Positions 1 through 8,567 of a stretch of 18,153 nt of DNA are shown here, piece by piece. The DNA lies in the NCBI GenBank assembly GCA_000435715.1, contig FR882601.1:217553-235705 (forward strand). The letters are read 5' to 3'. The stretch is from Firmicutes bacterium CAG:145 (GTDB lineage: Bacteria > Bacillota > Clostridia > Peptostreptococcales > Anaerovoracaceae). How positions within the stretch are numbered: position 1 is the stretch's first letter; every line of letters begins with the position of its first letter. The position numbers and the translations under genes were made by a program. Under the pieces are notes generated by a model. The model worked only from the letters and a program-made list of their open reading frames with translations. It did not search any database and was not told the DNA's origin.

Positions 1-29
1 CCCCTGCCTTCTTCACTATTCCCTATATA

Positions 30-1160
30 TTATTCAGCCTTAATTGCTTTGATGGATTCTATCAGCTGAGGCACCACCTTATATAAATCTCCCGTGATAC
101 CGTAGTCGGCTACCTCAAAGATAGGAGCCGATTCGTTCTTATTTACGGCTATGATGCACTCTGAATCCTGCATTCCGGCCTTGTGCTGAATCGCTCCGGA
201 GATTCCCAGGGCGACGTAAATCTTAGGATGCACCGTCTTTCCGGTCTGTCCCACCTGATGGTCTGCGCCTATCCAGCCGGCGTCCACGCAGGCCCTCGAG
301 GATCCTACGACGCCGCCCAGCACGTCGGCCAGCTCTTCGGCCAGCTTTATTCCCTTTTCCACGTCCTTGCTGATTCCGCGGCCGACAGATACCACCACTT
401 CCGCTCCTATAAGGTCCACCATCTTCTTGGCAGCCTTAACTACGTCGGCTACCTCCGTCTTGATGTCCTCCGCAGCCAGTGAAAATTCCGGATGGATTAT
501 CTCCGTCTTTTCGGCGGCGGCAGGGTCGAAGACGCCCTTCTTCATTACGCCTGGTCTGACTGTGGCCATGGCCGGACGAAATCTCGGGCATATGATGGAA
601 GCCATCAGATGTCCTCCGAAAGCAGGTCTGGTCATCTTCAGGTCTCTGGAAACATCGTGCTCCTCCCCTGAAAGCTTGACCTTGCCAATCTTCTCTATTC
701 TCTCGTCGGCAAGTGTAGAAGCCTCCCTCAGAAACTCCTTGTAATTTGCCATATCTATGTCCAGATGGGTGCAGTCGGCGCAAAGACCGGTATGAAGCCT
801 TGCTGCGCATCTCGGCGCCAAGTCTCTGCCTATATTTGAAGCGCCTATAAGAAGGACCTCCGGCTTATATTCCATTACCGCTTCTGTAAGTACCTTAGTA
901 TATCCGTCTGTAGTATAATTTTTCAAAAGAGGGCTGTCGTATACGAGAACGGTGTCTGCGCCATATCCGCCCAGCTCCTTTGCAAGTCCGTCCACATCAT
1001 CTCCCAGAAGCACTCCGCAGAGCTTGACTCCCAGCTGGTCGGCCAGCTTGCGGCCTTCTGAAATCAATTCAAGAGTAGTAGGCATCATTTTGCTGTTTCT
1101 CTGTTCGCAAAATACCCATACATTTTTGAATGCAGCAATATCTGCACTGTTGTAAACCAT
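30..1160 (-). CDS. etfA: Electron transfer flavoprotein, alpha subunit
   Basis: EtfA carries the FAD that accepts electrons in the soluble EtfAB heterodimer; here its likely partner is the acyl-CoA dehydrogenase two genes upstream. The protein is 376 residues, slightly longer than the usual 310-340. The N-terminal alpha/beta domain is followed by the family's C-terminal FAD-binding domain. Visible motifs there are GSSRACVDAGW (about residue 286), GQTGKTV (304-310) and GISGAIQH (319-326). The ATG is preceded by AAGGAGAGG about 8 nt upstream, which supports this start. There is no N-terminal ferredoxin-type Cys cluster of the kind found in A. woodii CarE. It is the last gene of the nifJ-crotonase-dehydrogenase-etfB-etfA series, 17 bp after etfB. 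A bifurcating role (NADH to crotonyl-CoA plus ferredoxin) is inferred from the clostridial butyrate context and is not shown by sequence. Confidence 0.96.
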   Translation of the reverse strand: MVYNSADIAAFKNVWVFCEQRNSKMMPTTLELISEGRKLADQLGVKLCGVLLGDDVDGLAKELGGYGADTVLVYDSPLLKNYTTDGYTKVLTEAVMEYKPEVLLIGASNIGRDLAPRCAARLHTGLCADCTHLDIDMANYKEFLREASTLADERIEKIGKVKLSGEEHDVSRDLKMTRPAFGGHLMASIICPRFRPAMATVRPGVMKKGVFDPAAAEKTEIIHPEFSLAAEDIKTEVADVVKAAKKMVDLIGAEVVVSVGRGISKDVEKGIKLAEELADVLGGVVGSSRACVDAGWIGADHQVGQTGKTVHPKIYVALGISGAIQHKAGMQDSECIIAVNKNESAPIFEVADYGITGDLYKVVPQLIESIKAIKAE

Positions 1161-1177
1161 TTCTACCTCTCCTTTCC

Positions 1178-1978
1178 CTAAATCAAATGCTTAGCCGAAA
1201 GAATACCGGCCAGTTTATCGGTTGCTGCTTTTCCGTCGCCTTCCAGCATAACTCCGGCTCCCTTGAGAGGCGGTGTAAAAGACGTCAGAATGTTAGTCGG
1301 AGAGCCCTGAAGACCGATGGTCGTCTTGTCTATCAGCGGATGATCTTTTAATTTTTCAAAATCCATGACGGTAAGAGGCTTCTCATATGCGGAGAGAATC
1401 TGGTCGATAAACATGTAACGAGGCCGGTTCAGCTCCTTTATGCAGGTTATCATACACGGAGTATCCACCTTTACAGTCATATATCCGTCTTCCAGCATCC
1501 TCTTTACCGTAAGAGTTTTACCGTCTTTTCTTATTTCTCCGGCATATGTCACCTGAGGTATGCCCAGTTTCTCGGCCATCTGAGGTCCTACCTGAGCCGT
1601 ATCGCCGTCTATGGCCTGACGGCCCGCGAAGATTATGTCATCCTCGCCCAGTCCGTAAGTCTCGACGGCCGCAGCTAATATCTGAGAGGTAGCGTATGTA
1701 TCTGATCCTCCGAACTCTCTGGCTGTTACGAGAACGCCCTCGTCAACGCCCATGGCCATCAGCTCACGGAGCATGCCCTCTGCCGGAGGAGGCCCCATGG
1801 TGAAGGCCACCACCTGGCAGCCGTACTCATCTTTTAAACTTAGCGCCGCTTCTACGGCGTTCAAATCGTCCGGATTTATTATAGTCTTCATGGAACCGCG
1901 GTCTAAAGTTCCGTCCGGTTTTACGGAAACCTTGCCGGACGTGTCCGGTACTTGCTTTACAGTTACTAATATTTTCAT
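1178..1978 (-). CDS. etfB: Electron transfer flavoprotein, beta subunit
   Basis: EtfB forms the flavin/NAD(H)-binding half of the EtfAB dimer. The 266-residue length matches the family (250-270). The N-terminus reads MKILVTVKQVPDT, the typical EtfB start. INPDD lies near residue 34 and the nucleotide-binding signature GRQAIDGDTAQVGP spans about residues 119-132. The segment LNRPRYMFI near residue 190 resembles EtfB paralogues associated with anaerobic acyl-CoA dehydrogenases. An AGGAGG sits about 14 nt before the ATG, somewhat far, but no better start is available. The gene is 22 bp after the acyl-CoA dehydrogenase gene and 17 bp before etfA, so the three are very probably co-transcribed and co-translated. 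Confidence 0.96.
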   Translation of the reverse strand: MKILVTVKQVPDTSGKVSVKPDGTLDRGSMKTIINPDDLNAVEAALSLKDEYGCQVVAFTMGPPPAEGMLRELMAMGVDEGVLVTAREFGGSDTYATSQILAAAVETYGLGEDDIIFAGRQAIDGDTAQVGPQMAEKLGIPQVTYAGEIRKDGKTLTVKRMLEDGYMTVKVDTPCMITCIKELNRPRYMFIDQILSAYEKPLTVMDFEKLKDHPLIDKTTIGLQGSPTNILTSFTPPLKGAGVMLEGDGKAATDKLAGILSAKHLI

Positions 1979-2000
1979 AATTTTGCGATTGTCCTCCTGC

Positions 2001-3143
2001 CTAACGATTTAAAACATTTCCTGAAATAACCATGCGCTGTACTTCGGAGGTTCCTTCGTATATCTCCGTTATCTTGGCGTCTCTCATCATTCTTTCCACA
2101 GGATAATCGTTGGTATATCCGTATCCTCCCAAGAACTGAACCGCCTGCGTAGTTATCTTCATGGAAGCCTCGGAGGCGAACAGCTTAGCCATAGCCGCCT
2201 CTTTTGCATAGTTTTCGCCTTTAGTCTTTAAAGCTGCGGCGTTGTATGTGAGGAGTCTGGCTGCGCACACGGCAACTTCCATGTCGGCGATGGCAAACTG
2301 GGTGTTCTGGAACTTGGCTATAGGTTTTCCGAACTGAACTCTTCCCTTGGTATAAGTCACCACTTCGTCCATGGCTCCCTCAGCAATGCCCAGAGCCTGC
2401 GCTGCGATGCCTATTCTGCCGCCGTTCAGCGTGTTCATGGCGATGTTGAATCCCTTGCCCAGCTTTCCGAGGAGGTTTTCTTTAGGTATTATGCAGTCCT
2501 GAAATACTATTTCCGCCGTAGGGGAGCCGTGAAGACCCATCTTCACCTCGTGCTTTCCCACTGAAAATCCCGGGAATCCGCTTTCTACTATAAATGCCGA
2601 TATTCCCTTGGTTCCCTGAGACTTGTCTGTCATGGCGAACACGACGAAGATGTCCGCCACGTAGCCGTTGGTGATAAATATCTTGGAACCGTTCATGACC
2701 CAGTGGTCTCCCATGTCGACCGCTTCTGTGGTTCCCTTTGAAGCGTCTGACCCTGCATTGGGCTCCGTAAGGCAGAAAGCGCCTATCTTATGTCCTTTTG
2801 TCAGCATGGGAAGATATTTCTGCTTCTGTTCTTCGCTGCCGTATTCTATGATTGGGCCGCAGCACAGTCCGTTATGGGTAGCCACTATGTCGCCTGTGGA
2901 AGCGCACTGTTTGCTCAGTTCTTCTACCGCAATGGCGCAGGAAATATCATCGGCTCCGGCGCCTCCGTACTCCTTGGGAACTCCCATTCCCATGACTCCG
3001 TAGTGGAAAAGCTTTTCTATGTTTTCCGCAGGAAACTGTGCAGTGCGATCCGTCTCCGCAGCTATAGGCTTTACTTCATTTTCGGTAAAGTCTGCCATCA
3101 TCTTGCGGATCAAAAGCTGCTCTTTTGTCAAATTGAAATCCAT
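2001..3143 (-). CDS. bcd: Acyl-CoA dehydrogenase, probably butyryl-CoA dehydrogenase type
   Basis: FAD-dependent enzyme that interconverts short-chain acyl-CoA and 2-enoyl-CoA, exchanging electrons with EtfAB. The 380 residues match family length. Domain order is the N-terminal helical domain (from MDFNLTKEQ), a middle beta domain with CLTEPNAGSDAS and WVMNGSKIFITNG, then the C-terminal helical domain with QFLGGYGYTNDYPVERMMRDAK. The catalytic base is the Glu of EIYEGTSEVQR, about residue 363, in the position used by butyryl-CoA dehydrogenases. The start is set at the ATG ending at 3143 because AAGGAGA lies about 7 nt upstream; a start at 3173 would overlap the previous gene. It lies between crotonase and etfB, the usual bcd-etfBA arrangement. 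A 2-methyl-branched or glutaryl-type substrate cannot be excluded from sequence alone. Confidence 0.94.
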   Translation of the reverse strand: MDFNLTKEQLLIRKMMADFTENEVKPIAAETDRTAQFPAENIEKLFHYGVMGMGVPKEYGGAGADDISCAIAVEELSKQCASTGDIVATHNGLCCGPIIEYGSEEQKQKYLPMLTKGHKIGAFCLTEPNAGSDASKGTTEAVDMGDHWVMNGSKIFITNGYVADIFVVFAMTDKSQGTKGISAFIVESGFPGFSVGKHEVKMGLHGSPTAEIVFQDCIIPKENLLGKLGKGFNIAMNTLNGGRIGIAAQALGIAEGAMDEVVTYTKGRVQFGKPIAKFQNTQFAIADMEVAVCAARLLTYNAAALKTKGENYAKEAAMAKLFASEASMKITTQAVQFLGGYGYTNDYPVERMMRDAKITEIYEGTSEVQRMVISGNVLNR

Positions 3144-3159
3144 CTTGTTCTCCTTATAT

Positions 3160-3936
3160 CTATTTGTTTTCAAAGGAAGCCGGCCGTTTCTCCAGAAAAG
3201 CCTTCATGCCTTCCTTCTGATCCCCGGTGGCGAAGCACATGGCAAACAGTTCGTTTTCCATGGCTATACCTTCGTCTATGCCCGTCTCCATACCTCTGTC
3301 TATGCACGCCTTTGAATATCTTACGGCTATCTGAGCATTCTTTGCAAAAGCTTCTGCCATCTCCATGGCTTTATCCATCAGCTCGTCGGCAGGATATACG
3401 TGATTTGCCAGGCCTATTCTCTCCGCCTCTACTGCGCTTATCATCTTTCCCGAGAAGATAAGCTCCTTGGCCATGGCTGCTCCAACTCTGCGGGGCAGCC
3501 GCTGAGTGCCCGAGAATCCGGGCGTTATGCCCAGTCCCACCTCAGGCTGTCCGAATTTTGCTTTTTCGGAAGCCAATATTATATCGCAGGCCATGGCAAT
3601 CTCGCAGCCTCCGCCTAATGCGAAGCCGTTTACGGCGGCTATGGTCGGTATCGCAAGCTTCTCTATGCGCCGCATTACGGCGCTTCCCCGCTGTCCCCAC
3701 TCGCGTCCCCGGCTGAGGTCGAGAGGGTACTGCTCTCCGATATCTGCTCCTGCCACGAAGGATCTTCCTTCGCCCGTCAATATCATCGCAGACAGATCGG
3801 AGTTCTTTTCAATCATTTCCACAGTCTGCTCAAGCTCGGCTATCACCTGAGTGTTGAGGGCGTTCAGAGCCTCCGGGCGGCTTATGGTAACTATCGCTAT
3901 CTTGTTTTCCGTTATTTCATATCTAATGGTATTCAT
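3160..3936 (-). CDS. crt: Enoyl-CoA hydratase / crotonase
   Basis: Hydrates 2-enoyl-CoA to 3-hydroxyacyl-CoA (or the reverse dehydration in butyrate formation). The 258 residues match the crotonase family. The oxyanion-hole segment FVAGADI lies at residues 60-66 and the second one in ALGGGCE at 106-112. Both catalytic glutamates are present: E112 in GGGCEIA and E132 in GQPEVGLG, which supports hydratase activity rather than a non-hydratase family member. The ATG follows an AAGGAG about 10 nt upstream. It is 14 bp after nifJ and 16 bp before the acyl-CoA dehydrogenase gene. The usual partners thiolase and 3-hydroxybutyryl-CoA dehydrogenase are not in this window; they could lie beyond base 1 or elsewhere. 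Confidence 0.94.
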   Translation of the reverse strand: MNTIRYEITENKIAIVTISRPEALNALNTQVIAELEQTVEMIEKNSDLSAMILTGEGRSFVAGADIGEQYPLDLSRGREWGQRGSAVMRRIEKLAIPTIAAVNGFALGGGCEIAMACDIILASEKAKFGQPEVGLGITPGFSGTQRLPRRVGAAMAKELIFSGKMISAVEAERIGLANHVYPADELMDKAMEMAEAFAKNAQIAVRYSKACIDRGMETGIDEGIAMENELFAMCFATGDQKEGMKAFLEKRPASFENK

Positions 3937-3950
3937 ATGGCCATGACTCC

Positions 3951-6900
3951 TTAATAACTTATATTTTCAGACCAGCTCTTGTACTTCTCATAACGGGCCT
4001 TTGCCTCTCTTACAGACTGAGCGTAAAGATCGTCTGCCTTTTCAGGGAAGTTGTTTTTAAGGGAAGCGTATCTGTTTTCTCCCTTGAGGTAATCAAGCAT
4101 CTTCGAGAAGTCCGGCTCAGGAGAATCCAGCTGGAACGGGTTCTTTCCCTCTTCCTTGAGGCGAGGGTCGTATCTGTACAGGTGCCAGTATCCGGCCTCG
4201 ACAGCCATCTTCATTTCATCCTGAGTGCAGCTCATTCCGGCCTTGATGCCGTGCTCCAGACAAGGACAGTAAGCGATTACTATAGCCGGTCCCGGATATT
4301 CCTCTGCTTCCCTCATAGCCTTGAGGGTCTGGGCCTGATCGTATCCCATGGCCACCTGAGCCACATATACATAGCCGTAATTCATCAGTATGGCTCCCAA
4401 GTCTTTCTTAGCTATGTGCTTGCCGTCTGCGGCAAACTTGGCTACTGCTCCCGACGGAGTAGCCTTTGACGACTGTCCTCCGGTATTCGAGTATACCTCG
4501 GTATCCAGCACCAGAAGATTGACGTCTCTGTTCTGAGCCATCACATGATCTATTCCGCCAAATCCTATATCATAGGCCCATCCGTCTCCTCCGACGGCCC
4601 ATACGGATTTCTTAGTGAGATACTCTTTATTGTCCAGGACGTATTCGATGTCCTGATTTTTCTCTTCTTTCTCGAGAGCCTCTATCAGCTCGTCGGAAAC
4701 CTGTCTTGAAATTTCTCTCTTATCCCAGTTATTTATATAATTATCTATGGCTTCCTTTGCGATGCCTGCGTCTTTTATAGCCGTCAGATGATCTATGATC
4801 TCCTTGCGTATCACGTCCTGAGCGTGGAAGAAGCCGTATGCGAACTCGGCGTTGTCTTCAAACAGCGAATGTTCCCACGCAGGGCCGAAGCCTCTCTCGT
4901 CGCGGCAGTACGGCAGTATAGGCGCGCCTCCGCTGTAAGCTGACGAACATCCTGCGGCGTTGCCCACATACAAGTGGTCTCCGGCTATCTGGCTCAGCAG
5001 CTTGATATACGTGGTCTCGGCGCAGCCTGCGCAGGCGGCTGAGAACTGGAAGTATGGCTTTGCAAACTGTATGGACTTGACATTCTTGGTGCTGATGACG
5101 TCCTTCTTGAGGTACTTTTCATTCATTGCAACCTTGTCGAAGTTTTCCTGCTCCGGCTTCATGTCTTCAAACGGAACCATTTCCAAAGCTCCCGCCGACG
5201 GACAAGCCGTCAGGCATACTTTGCAGCCGAGGCAGTCATAAGGAGATACCTGGATGCGGAACTGATATTCAGGGGAGTTCTTGCCCAGTCCTTTTGCAGG
5301 CACAGTCTCAAATGATTCAGGAACCTGTGCCTTCTCCTCTGCCGAAAGCAGCACGGGGCGTATGGCTGCATGAGGGCACACCATGGAACACCTGTTGCAC
5401 TGCACGCACTTCTCCTTGTTCCACTTAGGAACGGCGGTGGCCACTCCCCTCTTCAAGTAGGCGGAAGTTCCGTTTTCCCACGTTCCGTCTATCATTCCGT
5501 GTTTCTTGAATACTGATACAGGGAGCTTGTCGCCTTGCTGTCTGTCCAGAGGGAATACGATCTCCTTGACGAAAGGAGTAGCTTCTCTCTCCGGCGCCGG
5601 CTCGTCCTCTGCTCTTGCCCAGCTTTCAGGAATGTCTATCTTTACAGGAGCCGTGATTCCTATATCGACGGCAGTATTATTCAAGTCGACTATTTTCTGT
5701 CCTGCCTTTTTAAAATAGGAATTGTAGTTGTTCTTCTTCATGTCTTCCACGGCAGTGTCCAGCGGTATTACCTTTGTCAGGGCGAAGAAGGCGGCCTGCA
5801 ATATATTGTTTATGCGTTTTCCCAGTCCGATCTCCGCCGCCAGCTTAGCAGCGTCAATCACGTAAAACTGAGCGTGCTTATTATAGAGGTCTCTCTTCAT
5901 AAAAGCAGGTATATGCTCTGCAATCTCCTCTACCTCTGTCCACGGGCAGTTGAGAAGATATATGCCTCCGTCTTTAAGATCTGACGTAGTGTCGTATTTA
6001 TTGACATAAGTAGGCGCATGTACGGCCACAAAGTCTGCGGAAGAAACGAGATAAGTGGATCTTATCGGCGTATCTCCGAACCTGAGGTGAGACTGAGTGA
6101 GTCCGCCTGATTTCATGGTGTCGTAAGAAAAATATGCCTGAGCGTATTTCTCCGCCACCAGACCGATGGTGGTTATGGCGTTCTTGTTTGCTCCCACGGT
6201 ACCGTCGCCGCCCAGACCCCATATCTTGCATGAAATCTGATCCTTTGGCGCCAAGTCTATCTCGTCGTAATCGAGGGAAGTCCCTGTCACGTCGTCCACG
6301 ATTCCTACGGTAAAGTTGTTCTTAGGCTCTTCCTTACTGAGATTGTCGAAGACGGCCTTAAACTGTCCCGGAGTGGTATCTTTAGATGACAGGCCGTATC
6401 TTCCGCCTACCACCTTGATGTCGCCTCTTCCTGCCTTGTTCAGGGCGGTTACGACGTCCAGATAGAGAGGCTCTCCCACCGAGCCTATCTCTTTGGAACG
6501 GTCCAGCACGGCTATCTTCTTACAAGTCTTGGGTATAGCTCCCACGAAATGATCTACCGAGAAAGGTCTGTAAAGATGAACCTGAATGAGTCCCGTCTTT
6601 CTTCCCTGGGCGTTCATATGATCTACCGTCTCTTTGAGGGCCTCCGCTCCCGAGCACATTATGACCGTCACCTCTTCTGCATCCGGCGCGCCGTAGTAAT
6701 CGAAGAGCTTATATTTTCTTCCCGTCACCTCGCCTATCTTATCCATGTAATACTGAACTATGCCCGGAACGGCGTCGCTCTTTTCATTGGCGCCTTCCTT
6801 GCACTGGAAATATACGTCGGGATTTGTGTTATTTCCTCTGTTGGTAGGATGCTCCGGATTGAGAGAATCGCGGCGGAAATCCTTTACCGCCTGATAGTCC

Positions 6901-7484
6901 ATCAGGCCTCTCAAATCTTCATAATCTATGGTCTCTATGCGCTGCATCTCGTGAGATGTTCTGAATCCGTCGAAGCAGTGCATGAAAGCATACTTGGCTT
7001 TTATGGCCGAAAGATGGGCCACTGCGGCCATATCCATGGCCTCCTGCGGAGAAGATGACATGAGCATGGCATATCCCGTCATACGGCACGTCATAAAGTC
7101 CGAATGGTCTCCGAATATGGAATGGTGGTTGGACGTCACTACTCTGGACGCTATGTGCATGACGTTAGGCAAGAACTGTCCTCCCATGGCGTACATCACC
7201 GGTATCATCAGCATTAGGCCCTGAGCCGATGTGAAAGTCGTAGTCAACGCTCCGGCCTGTAATGCGCCGTGACACGTTCCGGCTGCTCCCGCCTCGGACT
7301 GCATCTGAATCACGTCTACCGTATGTCCGAACAGATTTTTTCTGCCCTTGGCCGACCATTCGTCGACCTTTTCCGCCATCGGCGACGACGGCGTGATGGG
7401 ATAAATGGCGGCGACCTCCGTAAATGCGTACGCCACGTGGGCGGCTGCCGTATTTCCATCCATAACTTGCAAATTTTTCTTCAT
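3951..7484 (-). CDS. nifJ: Pyruvate:ferredoxin (flavodoxin) oxidoreductase, single-chain
   Basis: Cytoplasmic TPP and iron-sulfur enzyme: pyruvate + CoA to acetyl-CoA + CO2 with reduced ferredoxin. The 1177 residues are the full length of a homodimeric PFOR. The N-terminal pyruvate-binding domain contains YPITPSSPMAEK. Two ferredoxin-like clusters follow, CVQCNRCSMVCP (first Cys near 693) and CLGCKVCLTACP (near 751). Next come CAGCAETTY (near 816), which supplies further [4Fe-4S] ligands, and the TPP domain with GGDGWAYDIGFGG (near 961) and NTGGQSSKATP. A GTG start at 7493 is possible, but the AGAGGAG there would touch it; the ATG at 7484 has that site 8 nt upstream and is preferred. First gene of the PFOR-crotonase-bcd-etf block, 179 bp after the EamA gene. 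Other 2-oxo acids could be substrates. Confidence 0.97.
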   Translation of the reverse strand: MKKNLQVMDGNTAAAHVAYAFTEVAAIYPITPSSPMAEKVDEWSAKGRKNLFGHTVDVIQMQSEAGAAGTCHGALQAGALTTTFTSAQGLMLMIPVMYAMGGQFLPNVMHIASRVVTSNHHSIFGDHSDFMTCRMTGYAMLMSSSPQEAMDMAAVAHLSAIKAKYAFMHCFDGFRTSHEMQRIETIDYEDLRGLMDYQAVKDFRRDSLNPEHPTNRGNNTNPDVYFQCKEGANEKSDAVPGIVQYYMDKIGEVTGRKYKLFDYYGAPDAEEVTVIMCSGAEALKETVDHMNAQGRKTGLIQVHLYRPFSVDHFVGAIPKTCKKIAVLDRSKEIGSVGEPLYLDVVTALNKAGRGDIKVVGGRYGLSSKDTTPGQFKAVFDNLSKEEPKNNFTVGIVDDVTGTSLDYDEIDLAPKDQISCKIWGLGGDGTVGANKNAITTIGLVAEKYAQAYFSYDTMKSGGLTQSHLRFGDTPIRSTYLVSSADFVAVHAPTYVNKYDTTSDLKDGGIYLLNCPWTEVEEIAEHIPAFMKRDLYNKHAQFYVIDAAKLAAEIGLGKRINNILQAAFFALTKVIPLDTAVEDMKKNNYNSYFKKAGQKIVDLNNTAVDIGITAPVKIDIPESWARAEDEPAPEREATPFVKEIVFPLDRQQGDKLPVSVFKKHGMIDGTWENGTSAYLKRGVATAVPKWNKEKCVQCNRCSMVCPHAAIRPVLLSAEEKAQVPESFETVPAKGLGKNSPEYQFRIQVSPYDCLGCKVCLTACPSAGALEMVPFEDMKPEQENFDKVAMNEKYLKKDVISTKNVKSIQFAKPYFQFSAACAGCAETTYIKLLSQIAGDHLYVGNAAGCSSAYSGGAPILPYCRDERGFGPAWEHSLFEDNAEFAYGFFHAQDVIRKEIIDHLTAIKDAGIAKEAIDNYINNWDKREISRQVSDELIEALEKEEKNQDIEYVLDNKEYLTKKSVWAVGGDGWAYDIGFGGIDHVMAQNRDVNLLVLDTEVYSNTGGQSSKATPSGAVAKFAADGKHIAKKDLGAILMNYGYVYVAQVAMGYDQAQTLKAMREAEEYPGPAIVIAYCPCLEHGIKAGMSCTQDEMKMAVEAGYWHLYRYDPRLKEEGKNPFQLDSPEPDFSKMLDYLKGENRYASLKNNFPEKADDLYAQSVREAKARYEKYKSWSENISY

Positions 7485-7584
7485 ATATTTCACTCCTCTG
7501 TAATCGCGTTACGTTTTGGGATATTCGGATCGTATTTTTTAGTCGAAGCGTATCTTTTCCGCAAGTCCTGCTGCTAAAAAAGAA

Positions 7585-7662
7585 CGGACGACTATCAACA
7601 AACACCGGCAATTTTACAGGTGACTGCCGCCTGTCTGTAAAGGCAGGCGCCGTCCGGTGTTT
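7585..7662 (-). terminator. Compound stem-loop element between the EamA gene and nifJ
   Basis: Just after the EamA stop codon (minus strand), AAACACCGG at 7654-7662 pairs perfectly with CCGGTGTTT at 7600-7608 (given in the minus-strand sense). Inside are CGCCTG/CAGGCG (7628-7633 with 7644-7649) and an alternative CTGTAAA/TTTACAG helix (7613-7619 with 7635-7641). A second long-range helix, CGGACG (7651-7656) with CGTCCG (7585-7590), shares bases with the first and is followed directly by UUCUUUUUU on the minus strand (7576-7584). The T-tract makes an intrinsic terminator after the EamA gene the simplest reading. The mutually exclusive helices also allow an attenuator in front of nifJ. No other gene is seen in the 179-bp gap. 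Structures were found by eye, not by energy calculation. Confidence 0.5.
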
Positions 7663-7663
7663 A

Positions 7664-8509
7664 TTATATATTGATCAAAATAAGAGCTGCCGCTACCATA
7701 ACGGTAGATATCTTCTCCTGTTTTGAAAGATTTTCCTTGAACAAAAAATAATTTACTACATTGACTACCAATATCACACCTGCGCTGTAGGCCGGGAATA
7801 CTATGTATGCCGGCAGATGTTCTACCGCCTTCAGGCTGAAATACAGTATAAATGTGTTGGGAACGCCGGTAAACGCACCTATAAGTACATCCTTTCCGCT
7901 GAAATTTCTGTCTTCTTTAAGCATTATCAAAAGACTTACCAGTACGCAGAATACGAATGTCATAAAGATATAATAGTCGTTCAGTTCAGCATCCCCATAT
8001 CTCTCAAAGATCTTGGTATTGAGATCTATAAGCCCCCCGACCAGAAAGATGGCTATGAGAAGCTTCATCGATTTTATATGGTTCTGACTCTTAGCTTCCT
8101 TGCCGGAATTTATGTAAATGATTGCTGAAACGGCAAGGGCTATACCCGCAATCTGCACGATCTGAGGTCTCTCTCCGAACAGAAGGATCGAAAAGACTGT
8201 CGGTATCAGCACGCCAAGTCTGTTAAAGGTCGTCGAGATAGGCGTTCCGTTCTTTCCCATGCTCAATCTGCAAAGGATCATTCCCATCGTCATGCACACG
8301 CCGTTATATGCAGCCATCAGGAGCGTATATACGGCTCTAGGTTCTGTTCTTATCAGCGTATATTCATCCATCATGAAAAAAGCAATCACAGCGCCTACTA
8401 CATACGTAGCCACTGTCGCCGCATATCTGTTGCCGCTGTTTGCCTCCGTAAATCTCATGGCGAACATGACGAGAGAATGAGCTGCGATAGTCAAAATCAA
8501 AAATATCAA
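7664..8509 (-). CDS. EamA/DMT-family membrane transporter
   Basis: Probable inner-membrane permease of the drug/metabolite transporter superfamily, substrate unknown. The 281 residues are mostly hydrophobic, with about ten predicted membrane segments in two EamA-like halves (about residues 1-130 and 145-280). The halves are separated by a short polar stretch with SGKEAKSQNHIKS. The second half ends with the typical last helices and VAAALILINI. The start codon is TTG, with AGGAAGG about 7 nt upstream; the protein has normal length from here, and internal ATGs would cut the first helix. It is 58 bp after the amidohydrolase gene and is the last gene of the transport/deaminase block, so it could export a product such as an amino acid or import a ureide. 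That role is inference from position only. Confidence 0.85.
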   Translation of the reverse strand: MIFLILTIAAHSLVMFAMRFTEANSGNRYAATVATYVVGAVIAFFMMDEYTLIRTEPRAVYTLLMAAYNGVCMTMGMILCRLSMGKNGTPISTTFNRLGVLIPTVFSILLFGERPQIVQIAGIALAVSAIIYINSGKEAKSQNHIKSMKLLIAIFLVGGLIDLNTKIFERYGDAELNDYYIFMTFVFCVLVSLLIMLKEDRNFSGKDVLIGAFTGVPNTFILYFSLKAVEHLPAYIVFPAYSAGVILVVNVVNYFLFKENLSKQEKISTVMVAAALILINI

Positions 8510-8567
8510 ATCTAATCCTTCCTTTCCTTCGGCGAGTACATTTCTAATGCCCCTGCCGTTCTTTATT

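Noticed and set aside
183..810. Several long open frames antisense or out of frame inside etfA, and similar ones within nifJ and other genes
   Set aside because: They overlap well-supported genes, show no recognisable domain and lack ribosome binding sites; they reflect codon bias of the true genes.
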